64,000 nucleotides of DNA from assembly GCF_035046505.1 (NCBI RefSeq), contig NC_089822.1:113787307-113851306 (forward strand). The letters are read 5' to 3'. The notes beneath the pieces were generated by a model. It was not told the origin of the DNA, made no database searches, and saw nothing but the letters and a program-made list of their open reading frames with translations. Of this stretch, positions 31,094-44,700 are shown one piece after another. Numbering within the stretch: position 1 is the stretch's first letter; every line of letters begins with the position of its first letter. A program made the position numbers and the translations under genes. Origin of the DNA: Tiliqua scincoides. Lineage: Eukaryota; Chordata; Lepidosauria; Squamata; Scincidae.

Positions 31094-34000
31094 CTACACT
31101 GGCCTTTTCTTCCTTGACTGTCCCAGCTTCTGGAAGGCTCCTTTCCTCTTGCGTGCCTGCTTTCCTGGCATAGTAAGCCTGGACTGCATTCGGGAGCCCA
31201 GGAGCTTTGAGCCACGAGGCTGCCACTTGACTTTCTGTTGACCTGCAGGCGAGGGTTGTTTCCGCTTTATCTTCTGTGGTCCTCTGTGCTGCCTTGTGGG
31301 GTTTTGAGTGTTCTGCTGCTGCTGGCTTGATCGTCTCTTGGACTGGCGAGAAGAGTCTCTTTGTGATGGTGGCTGCCTCCTGAACAATGGAGACTTTTGA
31401 CGCTTGGCTTTAGAGTTCATTCTTGTAGGCTCCGAGCTTTGCACATGACCAAGATGGCTGCATTTCTGCCGTTTCCCAGGCTTGATGGATCGGCCAGGGC
31501 TTCGTTTCCTTTTAGCACTTTGCGGGAACAGATCTAAGGAATGAGAATACAACGAGGTGGTAAGCAGAAGCAGGTTACAGCAGGGGGAAGAAAGGGCTTT
31601 TTCTTCAATTCTAAAATTTCTACTATGTCTCTTATGCTAAAAAGGATTATCTGGCCTATCAGTTTTCAACAGGACCCTCAAGCAGATCACACCAGTTAGC
31701 ATTTCCTCCAAGCCACACAGCTGCACAACACTCCGTGTCCCTTCAAACTGGGGAGCTCAGGGACCAGAGTAACTGAGCAAGCTCCAGCAAGACTTCCTGT
31801 CCCAGCAAGACTTCCCCATCCAGGAACTGACACTGGGAATTTGTGGTGCAGAGTCCACAACCATGCCTGGCTGGAGCAGTGCTATGTTAGCAGAGATCGC
31901 CTCCAACTGAAGCGCAGCAGCAGTAGGAAGACTGAGGTGGAAGTTTCACTGTACATCTAGCATGATGAGAAGGCAGGCAAGACAGCTGATTTTCACCTGC
32001 CAACTTGTCTGCCCATCAGCTATCCCCCCTGCAGTGCAGCCCAGCATAGCCACCTCTGCCTAACAAAAGCATGCCCAGGAAATGCACGCACCTCCTTGCC
32101 CCTCCTTTCATTTCCCTCTTAATACAATGCTGTATTTCTCTGTTGCCAGACACCTTTGCTTCTCTTATAACAGCTGCAGCTGAACTCCATGCATGTTTAC
32201 CCTGAAGCAAATTCAGAGGGGCATACTCCCAGAGACATGTACAGAGGAGTACGTTCTCACTTTGTTTCAGCAGCAACCTTCTCAATCTCTTCCTCTTAAT
32301 TTTGCCCATTTTTAGTGCTCACACATGTGTCTTTTGTTTTATATTGTGTTTCTCTTCCTCCCACACATTTCCTCCTCCTATTATAGTTGATCTTGTGCAT
32401 TTGTCCTAGAGTTGTGCTGAGTTCCATGGGATATTCTTGAGAATAAGTGTGCAGTGGGTTTAAATGTATGCTGTTCTCCCTTTCCTAAGGCTGCCTCTCA
32501 GATTTCTGTAGCAGCCTTTTCCACAGCCACTGGATTAGCACAGACAAGCACCATACAACACAACTATGATAAGTGCCTAGATGACAGAGCAGCATTTGTT
32601 GCAACCAAACAGAACAGAGCCCCTTCATAGGAGCATCTCTGGGGTTCAATGCCTGACCGCAAAACACACACAGTGGAAGTGATGTCCTACATGTAGCAGG
32701 AGTAGCTGCTCAAAGGCCTTTTCTCCCTCAGACAGCAACAGAATCAAGTGACCACCCCTTAACATCACACTAAAAGTTGCTCAAGAATAGAAATTCCAAA
32801 TGATGCAAGTGGGAAAACACATGTATACTTTGCATACTTAAATGTGTGCAGTTCTGGGATTTTCTCTCTTCCCAACACGTGCAGAATCTGGCATGCTGCA
32901 TTTGTGACTTATCCAAGATGGCAATAGAGACAGAGGGCAACTGCCCAAAGCTACAATAATGTATCAATTGGCTGAGAAACCAAGTCAGATCTGTAAAGCC
33001 GCGGGCCATTTGCGACCCTCTGGGACCCCCAATTCGGCCAATAGGGAGCCCCCAGTCTTCAATGAGTCTCTGGCCTGTCTGGTGAAAGCACATCCATAAT
33101 TGTCCCAAGTTCATCAATTCGTGTCTCCATCTGTTTTCTACTTTTCCCTGGGCATTATTTTACCCCCCCACCCCCAACTGCCTCTAAACAACTCAAGTCT
33201 CCATATGTTTCTGGATTGTTCTGTATGTTTTCACTGTGCAAGAGTTGTGTGATGAACAGTTCATAGTTCTCATGTGGTTCTACATGCCTGTATTATAGTT
33301 CTCATATGTATTATAAATAAGCTAAATAAAATCAATTCATTCATATAAGTTCCGTCTCTAATGTATTCATTTATATAACATTAAATTTAATCAAATGTGA
33401 AATGTGAATTAATTCTTTGTTTTCACAGCCCCTGACACAGTGTCAAAGAGATGATGTGGCGCTCCTGCCAAAATGTTTGCCCGCCCCTGGTGTAAACCAA
33501 GTCAGGAGTTGGCATGCACAAGCACTCCTCTCTCCCCCAGGATGGATGCATCAGAGCGTTTACTTTGGAACAATCACAGCTCCTCCTCAGGGGTGCAATT
33601 GATTTCATCAGCTGCATCAGGCAGGTTGTGCCATGAATTTTAAACAACTTTTAAGCACTACCCAATTAGACACCAACCTTCTTCAGGCTCTTCTCCAACC
33701 TCCTGTCGGTAATACTCTGTGTCATCATCTGATGGCTCATCAGCATTCTGGTCCTCCTGCATGCCAGGATCCTCCGCATCACTGTCGCTTCCCTCTTCCT
33801 GTTTCTTCTTCCTCTTTATCCCCTCCAGGCTCTTCTTCCTACAGTCCCCAAACCAGCAACACTGTCAGAGGTTTCATTGCTTTTATATGTATTATTTGTA
33901 CGCAAGCATGTATTGCTTCTGGCTTAGTCTGCTGGGAGATTTGCCAACATTCAACCCTGCTGTTCTCCCTCCCTCACCTATGAGCCTCTCTCTGCTCCCG

Positions 34001-37000
34001 CTTACGCTCCACATCCACTTCCTGCTTGTGACGGCGTTCTGCCTTGAGCTGCAGCTTTGCTTCTTTCCTTGCCAGGGCCTTCTGGATCTCCTCATCAGTC
34101 TTGTGAACTAAAGGCAAGAGAAAGAAGGTAAATTGACAGCTGCTGATGTGCAGCTCCACAGGACAAGAATCACACACATGTGCAGGTTCCTTGGTTAATT
34201 ATGCAAACCCTACATGGATTGGGGGCATTGTTAGAAGCGAGTGTTATCTGTTTTGCCATGTCCGTTGGCAATAACCATAGATAAAACAAGGCTCAAGGGC
34301 TCGCCAAAGTGTGGACTGAAATCACCAATAAGGATCACTGAAAGACAAGTTGAGTTACGAGTCCTTGGTTTTCCACAGGCCTATTTACCTGGAGCTGGGT
34401 GCTGAATGGCCAATGGGTGCACTGTGGAAGACACTCTTGCCTCTCTGCTCCCAAGCCCACTGCTCCAAATCAGTAACTGGAATAAAGTCTCTAAAAGCAA
34501 GAATCCAGCAAAGATGGGCTATAAAGTTAGAGTGCTGGTTTATACAAAGCCAAGTTTCCAAGGGGGTAATTTAAGCCAACACAAAGATTAAATTCCAGTG
34601 TAGTTCAACCAGACCCCCTTATCAAACCCAAATAATTTCTACTAACCTGCGATACTGTGAATTCGACCAAATACACCCCAACAAACCTGCTAGTGTTTAC
34701 AACTGCAGTCTTTGGCCTTTTCTGGCGACCTGTAACCTGGCTTACTCACCAACTGAAGGAAATTATATGGGAGAAAATCCAAAATACTCACTGAAGCTGT
34801 GATAGAGAACATTGCCCTGGCCTAAACCTTCCTCCACCTTGATAAGCTGCAGGGTCATCCGAGGGCCAATCTGGATAGAGAGAAAAAAAGAACATTTGGA
34901 CATTGTAACCCAAACATACTCCCCCTAGGTACAAACGAAGGCAGGTTGCAGAAACCTGGAAGATGTCACAACCAGCCCAGTTCCAACTGAACAAATTAAA
35001 AAGTTTAATTCTTACGGTTACAGTGGCTCTAAGAGCCTAAGGGCTCAATCCTAACCCCTTATGTCAGTGCTTTCCAGCACTGGCATAGTGGTGCCAATGG
35101 GACACGTGCTGCATCCTGCAGTTGGTGTCACTCACAGAGGCCTCCTCAAAGTAAGGAAATGTCTGTTCCCTTGCCTCGGAGTTGCATTGCCCTTATGTCA
35201 GTGCTGGAAAGTTAGGGGGTTAGGATTGCGCCCTAAGTTTCCAAGCATATCTGGCCACCCCTACGTTGTACCTACCCAGGAATGGGCCAGCCACATTTGC
35301 TGCCTGCTACTGTGGGTCCTCCCCCCCCCCCCCAGAAAAAACCCAGGAAAAAAAAAAGCCACACACAGCTTATCTTATTCCTTCTCCCACAATCCTTTTA
35401 GACAAAACAGGAACTCCTAGCATATCCCACACTTCGTTTTATTTGAAGAGACCACAAGGAAAGAGAAAGAACTGGCTGCTTCCCTAGCGCCAATCCTTTC
35501 CTCACATAATCCCTTTAAGTTTAAAGGGGCCATGTAAGGAAGGAGCAAGATTGGAAAGCAGATGCAGCTCCATCTACAGCTGTCTAATGGTGGTGGCAGG
35601 TTCTGCTGCTCCGCAGTTTGATACAAGTCACATCATTTGCATTATGGCTAGGTCAGGGACCCTGTCCCCACCACTCACACATCACATCAAAAACACAGGA
35701 TTGCTCCATGGCTGACCTCAGTGAGGCGGACTGCACTCTGTTGGGCCTTCATATTCCCACGGCCAGCATAGGCCTGAGGCAGCTCTGTGATGTTGTGACT
35801 GCCATCCTGCTCAGCTTCACTCTCGGAGAGATTAATGTCTCTGAATGGCAAGGAGAAAGTCAGACGTCATTATATATAGTGTCTCTCTAATTAGGTGCCG
35901 TCTATAAAAACCGTCACACACCCCCACCCCCGTTTACTATCTCAGCCAAGCAAAAAGAAAAGGGAGTGGTGGGGAAAGCAAGAATGGGCATGAACAGAGA
36001 ATGCAGATAGCTAAATAGGAACAAAAGAATTAAGACATCTGAAGGCCAATAGACAAGAAAAAGCGACAGTCTCAAGACATGCATCCCAACATCCCAATCC
36101 CACCTTCCTTCACAAAGAAAATCTCAACCTTCCCCCAGTCTTTGCCAAGAGCCACCTGAGAAGCTGCACTCTAGGCTAGGCTTCCCTGACTGGAAGGGGT
36201 CACTCTCTCACCTGACCAGCAATTCACTAATATCCTCCAAGCGGTTCATGTTGGGAAATTTCTCCTGCAGGAGCTTCTTCAGTCCTTTGCTTATCCCTAC
36301 TGGCACCACTTTCAAGCTGCTGCAAAACACAGAAACCAGGAGAGGGGTGAGCGGTGGGAGGGGATGCAGATGGTCAGGGACACATTGCTGCTACTGTATT
36401 GGCAGGGGAGAGGTTGAGGGGGCTACAGTGCAGCAAGGAAACACTAGCTTTAAATGCACTCCACTCCTATCAAAGGCTGTCTGTGCGAAAAGCAAATTAC
36501 CAAGCAGAGGAGACAATACTGGGTAAGCTGGACCATCTGATAAGCAACATTGCACAAGACAAAATGGCAGTGGGGTGGAGGCGATGTTCTCAGCTCTTTG
36601 CTTACGAAGACCCTTCCCAAGTGGTATCCCTGTCCCATACCATCAGGCAGGACTTTGTATACAATATCTCCTGAAATAAAGCTACCTCAGAAAGCCAGAT
36701 GCAAGGGAATGGCACCAGGATGCTGGTCTCTTGTCTTGTGTGCTCTCTGAGGCATGGGGGGGGGCACTGTAAGATACAGGAAGCTGACTAGATGAGCCTT
36801 TGGCCTGATCCAACAGGGCTCTTATGTTCTTATGCCTCTCACTTCCTGCCAATGGCAGGAATACAATCTCTAGAAGGACTTAGTGATCAAATTCAGGGAT
36901 ACCCTTGCTTAATCCAAAGCAGTGCCTCGCAGTCTGTCAGTGTCCCAGTTGGTCTGGGCCCCCAATAAGGCAGGTGGTGTGATGTACAAAAAAGGGTAGA

Positions 37001-40000
37001 TGTTTAGACAGGTTTTCTAGATAAAAATACAACTGGAGAAATCAGAGACCACTAGACTGTCCTGTCAATGCCCCATCCCCATTTCTCATCAACTTGAATG
37101 CATCAGAGCGCTTACTTGAGAATAAAGTCATGAGACATCAGCAGACTATACTCTCATCATGTGCATCCATTTCATCTCAAAGACAGAGAAGTCTCCTGTG
37201 CCTCTCTGTACAGGACCCATCTTTAAAACATTTTTGTACCAAGGTGGTGCAGCAGATAAAAGTGTGGGAGCTAAACTACAGGATACAACAACTCAGCCCT
37301 GAAGCTCCCTGGGTGACTCTGGGCCAGTCATTAAACCCCAACAAACTCAGAGGATAAAACAGGACAGTTAAGCAGATACACCACTCTGAACTCCATCCTT
37401 AATATAAAAATAAGCTCTCTTTCCAAACTGTGCCTCCCCTCAGGAAAACTGTACGCATTTCAACAAGCGTGAACACATGCGTTCTGCAGAATGCATAAGA
37501 CAGGCTGGCATGTCAATAATGAATTTTTTATTCATAAATAAGAGGTCAATTTAAACCCCTCTTGTGAAGGTAGCCTCCGATATCATGTGCATTGCTCATA
37601 CCACACTGAGAGGATTGTGGGTCAAATTTCAACATGTCAGTGCTGGAAAAGGCGATGGCCCAAGCCAGAAGTCACTTACTAGTGACGAAATTCAAGGATC
37701 TGAGTGTCTGGGTCGTAGTTGATCAGGACGCAACGCTTGATGGCATTCAGATTAACCTAAGGAGAGTGTAACAAAACACACCATTAGAATCAAGACCAAA
37801 AATGGAATACAGGTCACTCACCCTGTATTGGAATTTCAGGTCACCAATAGGTATTTCAGGCAGCTGCTAGGACTCTCCAGCTGGCAACCTCCATCGAATC
37901 CTGACACCCATTGTCTCTAACCCAGTCCACCAACTCCGCAGTTCAGCTTTCTGGAAAAGCACATTGAATTCCACACTGATTTAGCACAAATGGGGAGCTA
38001 TGCCTCATCCTGCCCTTACTTGCTGGTATTCCTACATATACTCCAAGTGCAATACAACCCAGAGAGCATTGTATGCAGCTTTGGACAATGGCTATAGAAG
38101 CCCTTGCTTGGTCACAAATTCACTGAGCAGCCCTGGACAAGCTCTGTCCCATTTCCCCATTTATAAAATTGCACTCTAGAGGCAGAAAATATCACAGTTG
38201 CCAAGAGTTAGTGCTACAAAGCACCAATCCCAAAACAGAAGAATCCCAATAAAGAGGCCAAGCATAGATGCATCAGTGCGTTTACTTTGAAAAGAAGCCA
38301 CAGAGAATATTCAGCCTAAAATACGCTATCATCATTTGCATCCAGCCCATGAGTGGAACTAAGATGGCAAACTGGCAACTGTGGGCCAGCTGGGCACTAA
38401 TATGCCACAAGGGAGGAGAATCGAGTCACCAGATAAAGTTAATCCACCACTCTATGCCAGAGAAGCCCCAATCAGCATTGGTCCTCTCTTCCTCTGCCAC
38501 CAATATACAGGCAGAAGCACCCCAAGAAGCAACTCATAATACACTAGACTAGTCACTGTTCTAGTTCTCATTGAGGTGGTAAACCAGTGCTTATAATGTA
38601 CATCTACAGAACAAAAAGCTCTTCCACAATAAGAATTTTCTCTCATTAAAAAAATGAATCTTCATAAGTCTACATGTTAAGGAGCAGGGTTTTATCCTAA
38701 CTTTCTTCTCAACATATTAGTTTTCTATAGGCAGAAGAATCTTTAAAACATATCAGGAGTTCAAATATATAAATCCTCACCTACAATGCAAAATAGTTCA
38801 AGTCAGACCCAAAAAGTTTCCCACCTCCATGAGAACCACACACGTTCTACCTAACCTATTTCATAGGAGTAAATGGGATGGACTCAGTGTCCTGAGCTTC
38901 TTAGAAGAATGCACGACACAAATGTGATACATACATGCATTTTTCTTTGAGAAGCAGGGAAGAGCTGGCAGGCACATGACACAGGCCTAGTAACAAGGCG
39001 ATCAAGTAGCCTTCCAACCACCCCACGCTAGCACCCACACTCACCCTATGGACATTGATGGATGGAAACATGTTCTGGAACATGGTAGCCATAACCTTAA
39101 TGTGCATGCCCTGAAGGCCAAAGTTGTTGAGCACGAGGAGTGGGTGGTGGGTGAACTGCTGCTCATGCATCCGGTGCCGCTTCAGGGATGACACAACATC
39201 TTTGATAAGCGAGTACTGAACAAAAGGAGCAGAGAATAGGAATGAGGCACCCGTAGAGAAAAGGGACTTCTGCACTCCCACTAGAGGTACACCACAGACT
39301 ATAAACTCTGAAATCCAAGAAGACTGCAGGCAATAGCCACCCTTCTCAGAGGGGGCCACAGACAGGTCTGTACATCTGCTATGATTCCACTGAAGCGCAG
39401 AAGAATCACAGAGAACCTAAGTTTTTATTTAAAAATAGAAAGTTTCTAGCCTTCCTTGTTTCAAAGACATGCTTGAAACTATACAGGCATTTCCTGCTGA
39501 AGTTTTAGATGATGGCTGAGTAAGACACCCAATGATCAATAGCAAAGAGAATAAATTATGCAAAATAGAAGAAAAATTATGTATGTTTTTTCAGCGTACA
39601 GTTGATGCAGACCAAGTTCTGTCATTTTTCTTGCTGCAGATTGTGTTTACACACAGCCCTGGGCAAGGAATCAGCAGCTTTTTAAATCTCCATTAACACA
39701 CACACAAGCAGCGAGAACCATAGCTGCAACCCCTGCTAACCTAGACCAATACGGTCCTTCAAAAGGTAGCTCCAACCCCATCTAACCTTCCCCCAGAAGA
39801 CAGCAGCACCATCCCCATTTGGTACCTGAGTGACCCTAAAGGTCAGGGTTGGTCCACCAGGGAGACGGAAGAGTTTCTAAAAAAAAAAAAAAAAAAAAAA
39901 GGAAGAAGTTACTAGTCAAAAGAATGCCCAACAGCATAAGGTTCAATGGGTTGTTGCAGCCCAACCCTATGATGATTGGTCATCACTTGCTTCTAATATT

Positions 40001-41737
40001 AACTTGCTTCAAATCTTAATCCAGATGCATCAGTGCGTTTACTTTGAAGTGAAAATCATGGACTTCACTCAGCAATACACATTGTCATCACTTGCATCAG
40101 GTCAATGGGCAGAGATAAGCTGTAGAGATTTTAGTTGGGTGGTTCTGCCCAATTCAGAGTGGGCAGATATTTCAGGTAAGCAAGCAAAAACATCAACAAA
40201 CCTCACCATGTAGATACTGGAAGAGTACAGACGTCTAGATTTTCAGAACACACACTAACCTACTGCAGAAGTAGGTTAAAAGCTTACTGGGGCTTCCTCA
40301 ATGAAAAGATCAGCGGTGGACAAGCATTCTCCATACAGTGTGCCCACTACTATTGATCATCCCCTACACAACGTGGGGTGGCTGAAGGTGTTCTAGGATG
40401 CATTCAGTGTTCACATGAAGCAACAATGAGGTCCTGTAGGCTTGGCTAGCTGCCTGTGTTAATTGACTATGCACCCTAGTACAGTAATACCTTGACTTCC
40501 ATCGCTTTGCTCTTTCCGTCGTTTTCAATTATAACCACATTTCAAATTTTGTTCATGTCCTTTCCTCGTTCAATCTATTTCATCCAACCTTCCACAATGT
40601 TCATCAACATTCTTATATTTAGGTTTCACACATGTATTCTGTGATTTACAATATAGTTAGTTATTTACAACTGTAATAATTATTTATGTTTTTCGTCAGC
40701 CAGAATTAATTTGCAAGCTAAATAAGGCTATGCTTGACATTCCTCCATTTTCATCCACTCTTTGGTCCCTAACCAGATGAATGTGCAAGGTATTGCTGTA
40801 TATGCCCCAGAACTGATGGATCTGCAAGCAACGGAATCAAGTTACACATGATTCCAGAGAGAAGCTGTGCAAACTTGCTGTACAGAGACCACTGGTTGAT
40901 AACTGTACAGAGACCCAAGACCACTGGTTGATAACTGAGCAATATCTCACTACATTTCTTACAAGGTTGATACTTGAGGGAGTTTTCGTGAACACCAGGA
41001 AGTGAGTCACACCTAGAGGCCCAGCCACTGCCACAAAGTCTTTCAGGGAGTTCTTCTTCCGCACCTGAAAGAAACAAGCCCATGATCAGGGCAGGTCCAT
41101 TTTCTGCAACACATGAAAACAAAACCTCCAAATTTATGGAACCCTCCAGTTGAAAATCTTTAATTTCACCTTGAGGCTGGTGGCTGTGTAGGGCTCCATC
41201 ACCCGCCGGACATCCAAAATGAGCTGTTGCACTGTCTTGCCAATGCGGCCACGGTGAAAGACAAAGGAGTGAGGCACACAGCCATATTCCTCCTGAGAAC
41301 GATGCTGAGCAACTGCCCGTTCTTTCTTCTGGTTTTTAGTCTGCAAGGGAGAAACTTAATCAGTAATGGCACCAAGTAGGGAAACAAATCATTCCCTGCA
41401 ATCCACAATCTCCACACCATCCTCCAAAAAGCAAGAACCCATCCCAAGCCTCCCTCCAACTGATGCCTATAAATCAAACAATTAATATCTGGGTTCAGAT
41501 TCATTACTATTTAACTCTCCAAACACCACTTTTAAAAGCGGTTTGGGAAATTAGTTCAGCTATTTCAAAGGAGCTTGATATTATTCTGCATAAAACACAT
41601 CTAAACTCTTTTGCTTGCAGTGCAACTGCAAAAACTATTAACTGTCTATTGATGTTTCAGTTAGAGCTCATTATCACTAACTATTAGAAACATAAAATTC
41701 TGGAAAAGACTCTCTAAAGTAGTCATAGCAGCCAAAA

Positions 41738-41798
<61 letters not shown>

Positions 41799-44700
41799 TA
41801 ATGAAGGTTGTTTTGACATTATTTGGTACCTCTATTGGGACCCTCTAACGCAGTGGTTCTCACACATTTAGCGCCAGGACCCACTTTTTAGAATGAGAAT
41901 CTGTCAGGACCCACCAGAAGTGATGTCGTGACTGGAAGTGACATCATCAAGCAGGAAAATTTTTAACAATCCCAGGCTGTAATCCTGCTCACTTACCCAG
42001 GAGTAAGCCCCATCGACTATCATCGCCAAAAGAATATACTGCAGATACTCGTCTATAAGTCGACCCCACAGATAAGTCAAGGGCAGGGTTTGAGCCAACA
42101 ATCATGGAATTTTCTATGACCCTCAGATAAGTCAGGGGTTAAACTTAGGGGGGGTGTCTGACTATAGTTTTGTCTGATTTTACCCGAGGCCAGATCCTAA
42201 AAAATAACCTACCACTAATTGTTACCTAAGAACTGTAGTCTCTAATTTATTAAAAACATCGTAAAAGATCATAAGATACATTTTTATTCTTTTTTCAGTT
42301 CTGATCTTCACCACCTTTTTGTAAACACTATCAGAGTAAGTGCACTGTAAACTACATAACAGTAAAACAGTGGTTCCCAACCTGGTATTCACATACTCCC
42401 AGGGACACTCAACAGGACCCTTAGGGGTACTTGAAAAAGAATGGCAGAAAAAGGCAGGCTGTGCTCCAGAATGCCTTGCAAGGCAGGAAGGGAGGTAGCT
42501 AGTTGGCTGTGAAAGCCCCACCAATTGATTTTTGGTTATCAATTCATCTATGAACCAGTGATTGAAAACTAGCACAGTAGAAAAGCTGAAACATAATATG
42601 GAAAGTGATCAATCACCCAAAATTTCTCAGGACACTTCTGGTGCAAAACAGTGCAAAGGCAGAGTCTTCTGTTCCTCATACAGATAAAAAGAGAAAGCAC
42701 TGTGATTGTAATGGAAGATCAGAAGATCATCAGGTGGATGATGTGGTGTTGCCAGCTATTCTATGTTTTGACAGCTGGTTGACAGCTCTGGGAAGGGCAG
42801 GGCTGGCTCCACAGCTGTAATCAATCAAGGCCAATGGAGACTCTGATGGTCACCTGAGCTTCATTTGACCTTGATGAGACTTTGAATGGACGTGGACTCA
42901 TGGACTGAAGAGATGGCTCAGCTGAGCCTAACTTGGACTTAACAAGGTAGCTCACAGCTGAGCTGAATTTGGACTTAACAAGGGGCTGCAGGATAAAAGG
43001 CAGCTTCAGAAGGCACAAAGGGCTGGCCAAGCAGGACGCTGACGGAGCCGGACCCTGACCCAGAGGGAGAGCCGGACGCTGACCAAGAGGGCTACCTGAC
43101 CCAAACCTACAGGAAGAGAGGACTGCCAGGACCCTGCTGGAGAGAACACTGCTGGAGAGGAGGATCTCTACTGCAGAAGACTGGACTGTGCTTTGGAGAC
43201 CGGATTGGACTTTGACTGGAGGCGACAGACCTTCACCCATGGAGTTAAGTGAAGTTTTGGGGAGGGAAAGCCTCTGGACAAGAGGACTTGCAGGGAGTGT
43301 CTGTATTTATAACAATAAATTTGGTTAGTTGCTATAGATAAGGAGTTCTGTGTTCATTCCTTTGCACACCACAGCTGTTGTTCCTAGAGATAAAGAGGGT
43401 GTTAATTAGCCAAAAAGCGGGCATTAGAAGGGAGTTGGGATGTTTGGACGGGACAAATTGGCGTGGTCGGCAGGAGTCAAAAATTAGGATAGGACAGTGA
43501 TGAACACATGAAGTCTGGGTTTTCATAGAGAGGAGATGAGGGCTTGTATTACAAACATTTTGCTAATATGAAGGGTACAATTTATTATTGCCAAGGGATA
43601 TGCAAGTGAAAAAGGTTGCAGGAGATCCATGAATCAAATCCACCTTTAAGGTGCACATGAGGAGGACCATGAATCAAAGACACCTTTAAGGTGTCTGGTG
43701 TGTTAAGCCAGAAGCGCTACATACAACATACAACCCATAACACATAACTGAGAGTGTGCAATTCAATTCACAGCAGAGAGATGAGATATTTGCAACCTTT
43801 TTACTCAGAAGTAGACCCAATGCTTTCCATGGGTGTTATTCTTAAGTAATGGTGCACTGAATTGTAGCCTGGGAAGGAGGGTCCCATCCTGGTGTTTCAA
43901 AAAACAGACCTGCTTTGCAAGCATTTGCAAAGCAGAACCAGGCTGCAGCAGAAGGAAGGAGAATAAAAGGTTAATTTGGCTGGAATGTCCCTGGAAAGTA
44001 ACTATAGCAACTAATGAGGTGCCTGCCTGAGCTGAGCAACAAACTGTTCAGAGTTGAAAGGCTCTGCCCTCTGATTGACCAGGGAGATCAGGCAAAGTGA
44101 GAATTGGAGCTTGATTACTTGGCAAAAATTACTATAAGTGAGTATCTACAGTACATAGTAGCTTGTTAAAAGTACAGGTCTGTAACATTTCCCCAAATGC
44201 AGTTACATACCATGTATATCAAGTCTAATATATTAAAAATAAAATACTAAGATGAATGGGGACCCAGATGAAACTGGCTCGTGACCCACAGTTCAAGAAA
44301 CACTGCTCTAAGGCAGTGATTTTCAACTGGTGTGCTGCGAGTGGTTCACAGATGTTCTGTGGGAGTTTGGCAAGTTTATTTATGAAATACACGATTAGGG
44401 CCATTGAGGGATGTAAACTACCCATGGTGTGCCTTGTCAATTGTCAAAAGACTGATTGTGTGCCTTGATCATTTTAGCACCTTGTCAGTGTGCTGTGAGA
44501 TGAAAAAGGTTGAAAATTGCTGCTCTAAAGTTCAAAAAATTAACCTAATAGGAGAAAGAACACTGGATGAAATTAGTACACCAATAGACCCAGAACATTA
44601 TTTCATGGGAAGGCAATACATTCTAACTAATTATCCTAACTAATTAATTATCATATTTGAGAGCAAAAAATTAGACCTTCCTTCCAGAATAAGAATGCTT

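Larger units (their letters stand above)
42039..44151. mobile_element. Tc1/mariner (Tigger-like) element, non-coding, 2.1 kb
   Basis: The ends CTGCAGATACTCGTCTATAA and TATAAGTGAGTATCTACAG are inverted, with TA at 42037-42038 and 44152-44153. Its middle is filled by other insertions (a hAT remnant and an LTR fossil). I see no transposase of its own. Confidence 0.8.
41851..44305. mobile_element. hAT family B carrying a 2.1-kb Tigger-like insertion
   Basis: The left part is CAGTGGTTCTCACACATTTA ... CCAAAAGAATA. The right part, ACATAGTAGCTTGTTAAAAG ... TTCAAGAAACACTG, matches the intact copy. Flanking octamers are CTCTAACG (41843-41850) and CTCTAAGG (44306-44313). Removing the insert restores the family B sequence exactly at one TA. 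Confidence 0.88.

Noticed and set aside
36229-36526. Plus-strand frames over PPAN exon 7
   Set aside because: Opposite strand of a confirmed coding exon.
43021-43220. Repetitive GCTGACC/GAGAGCC-like units as a tandem repeat gene
   Set aside because: They lie inside the LTR fossil and are a local low-complexity feature of it.
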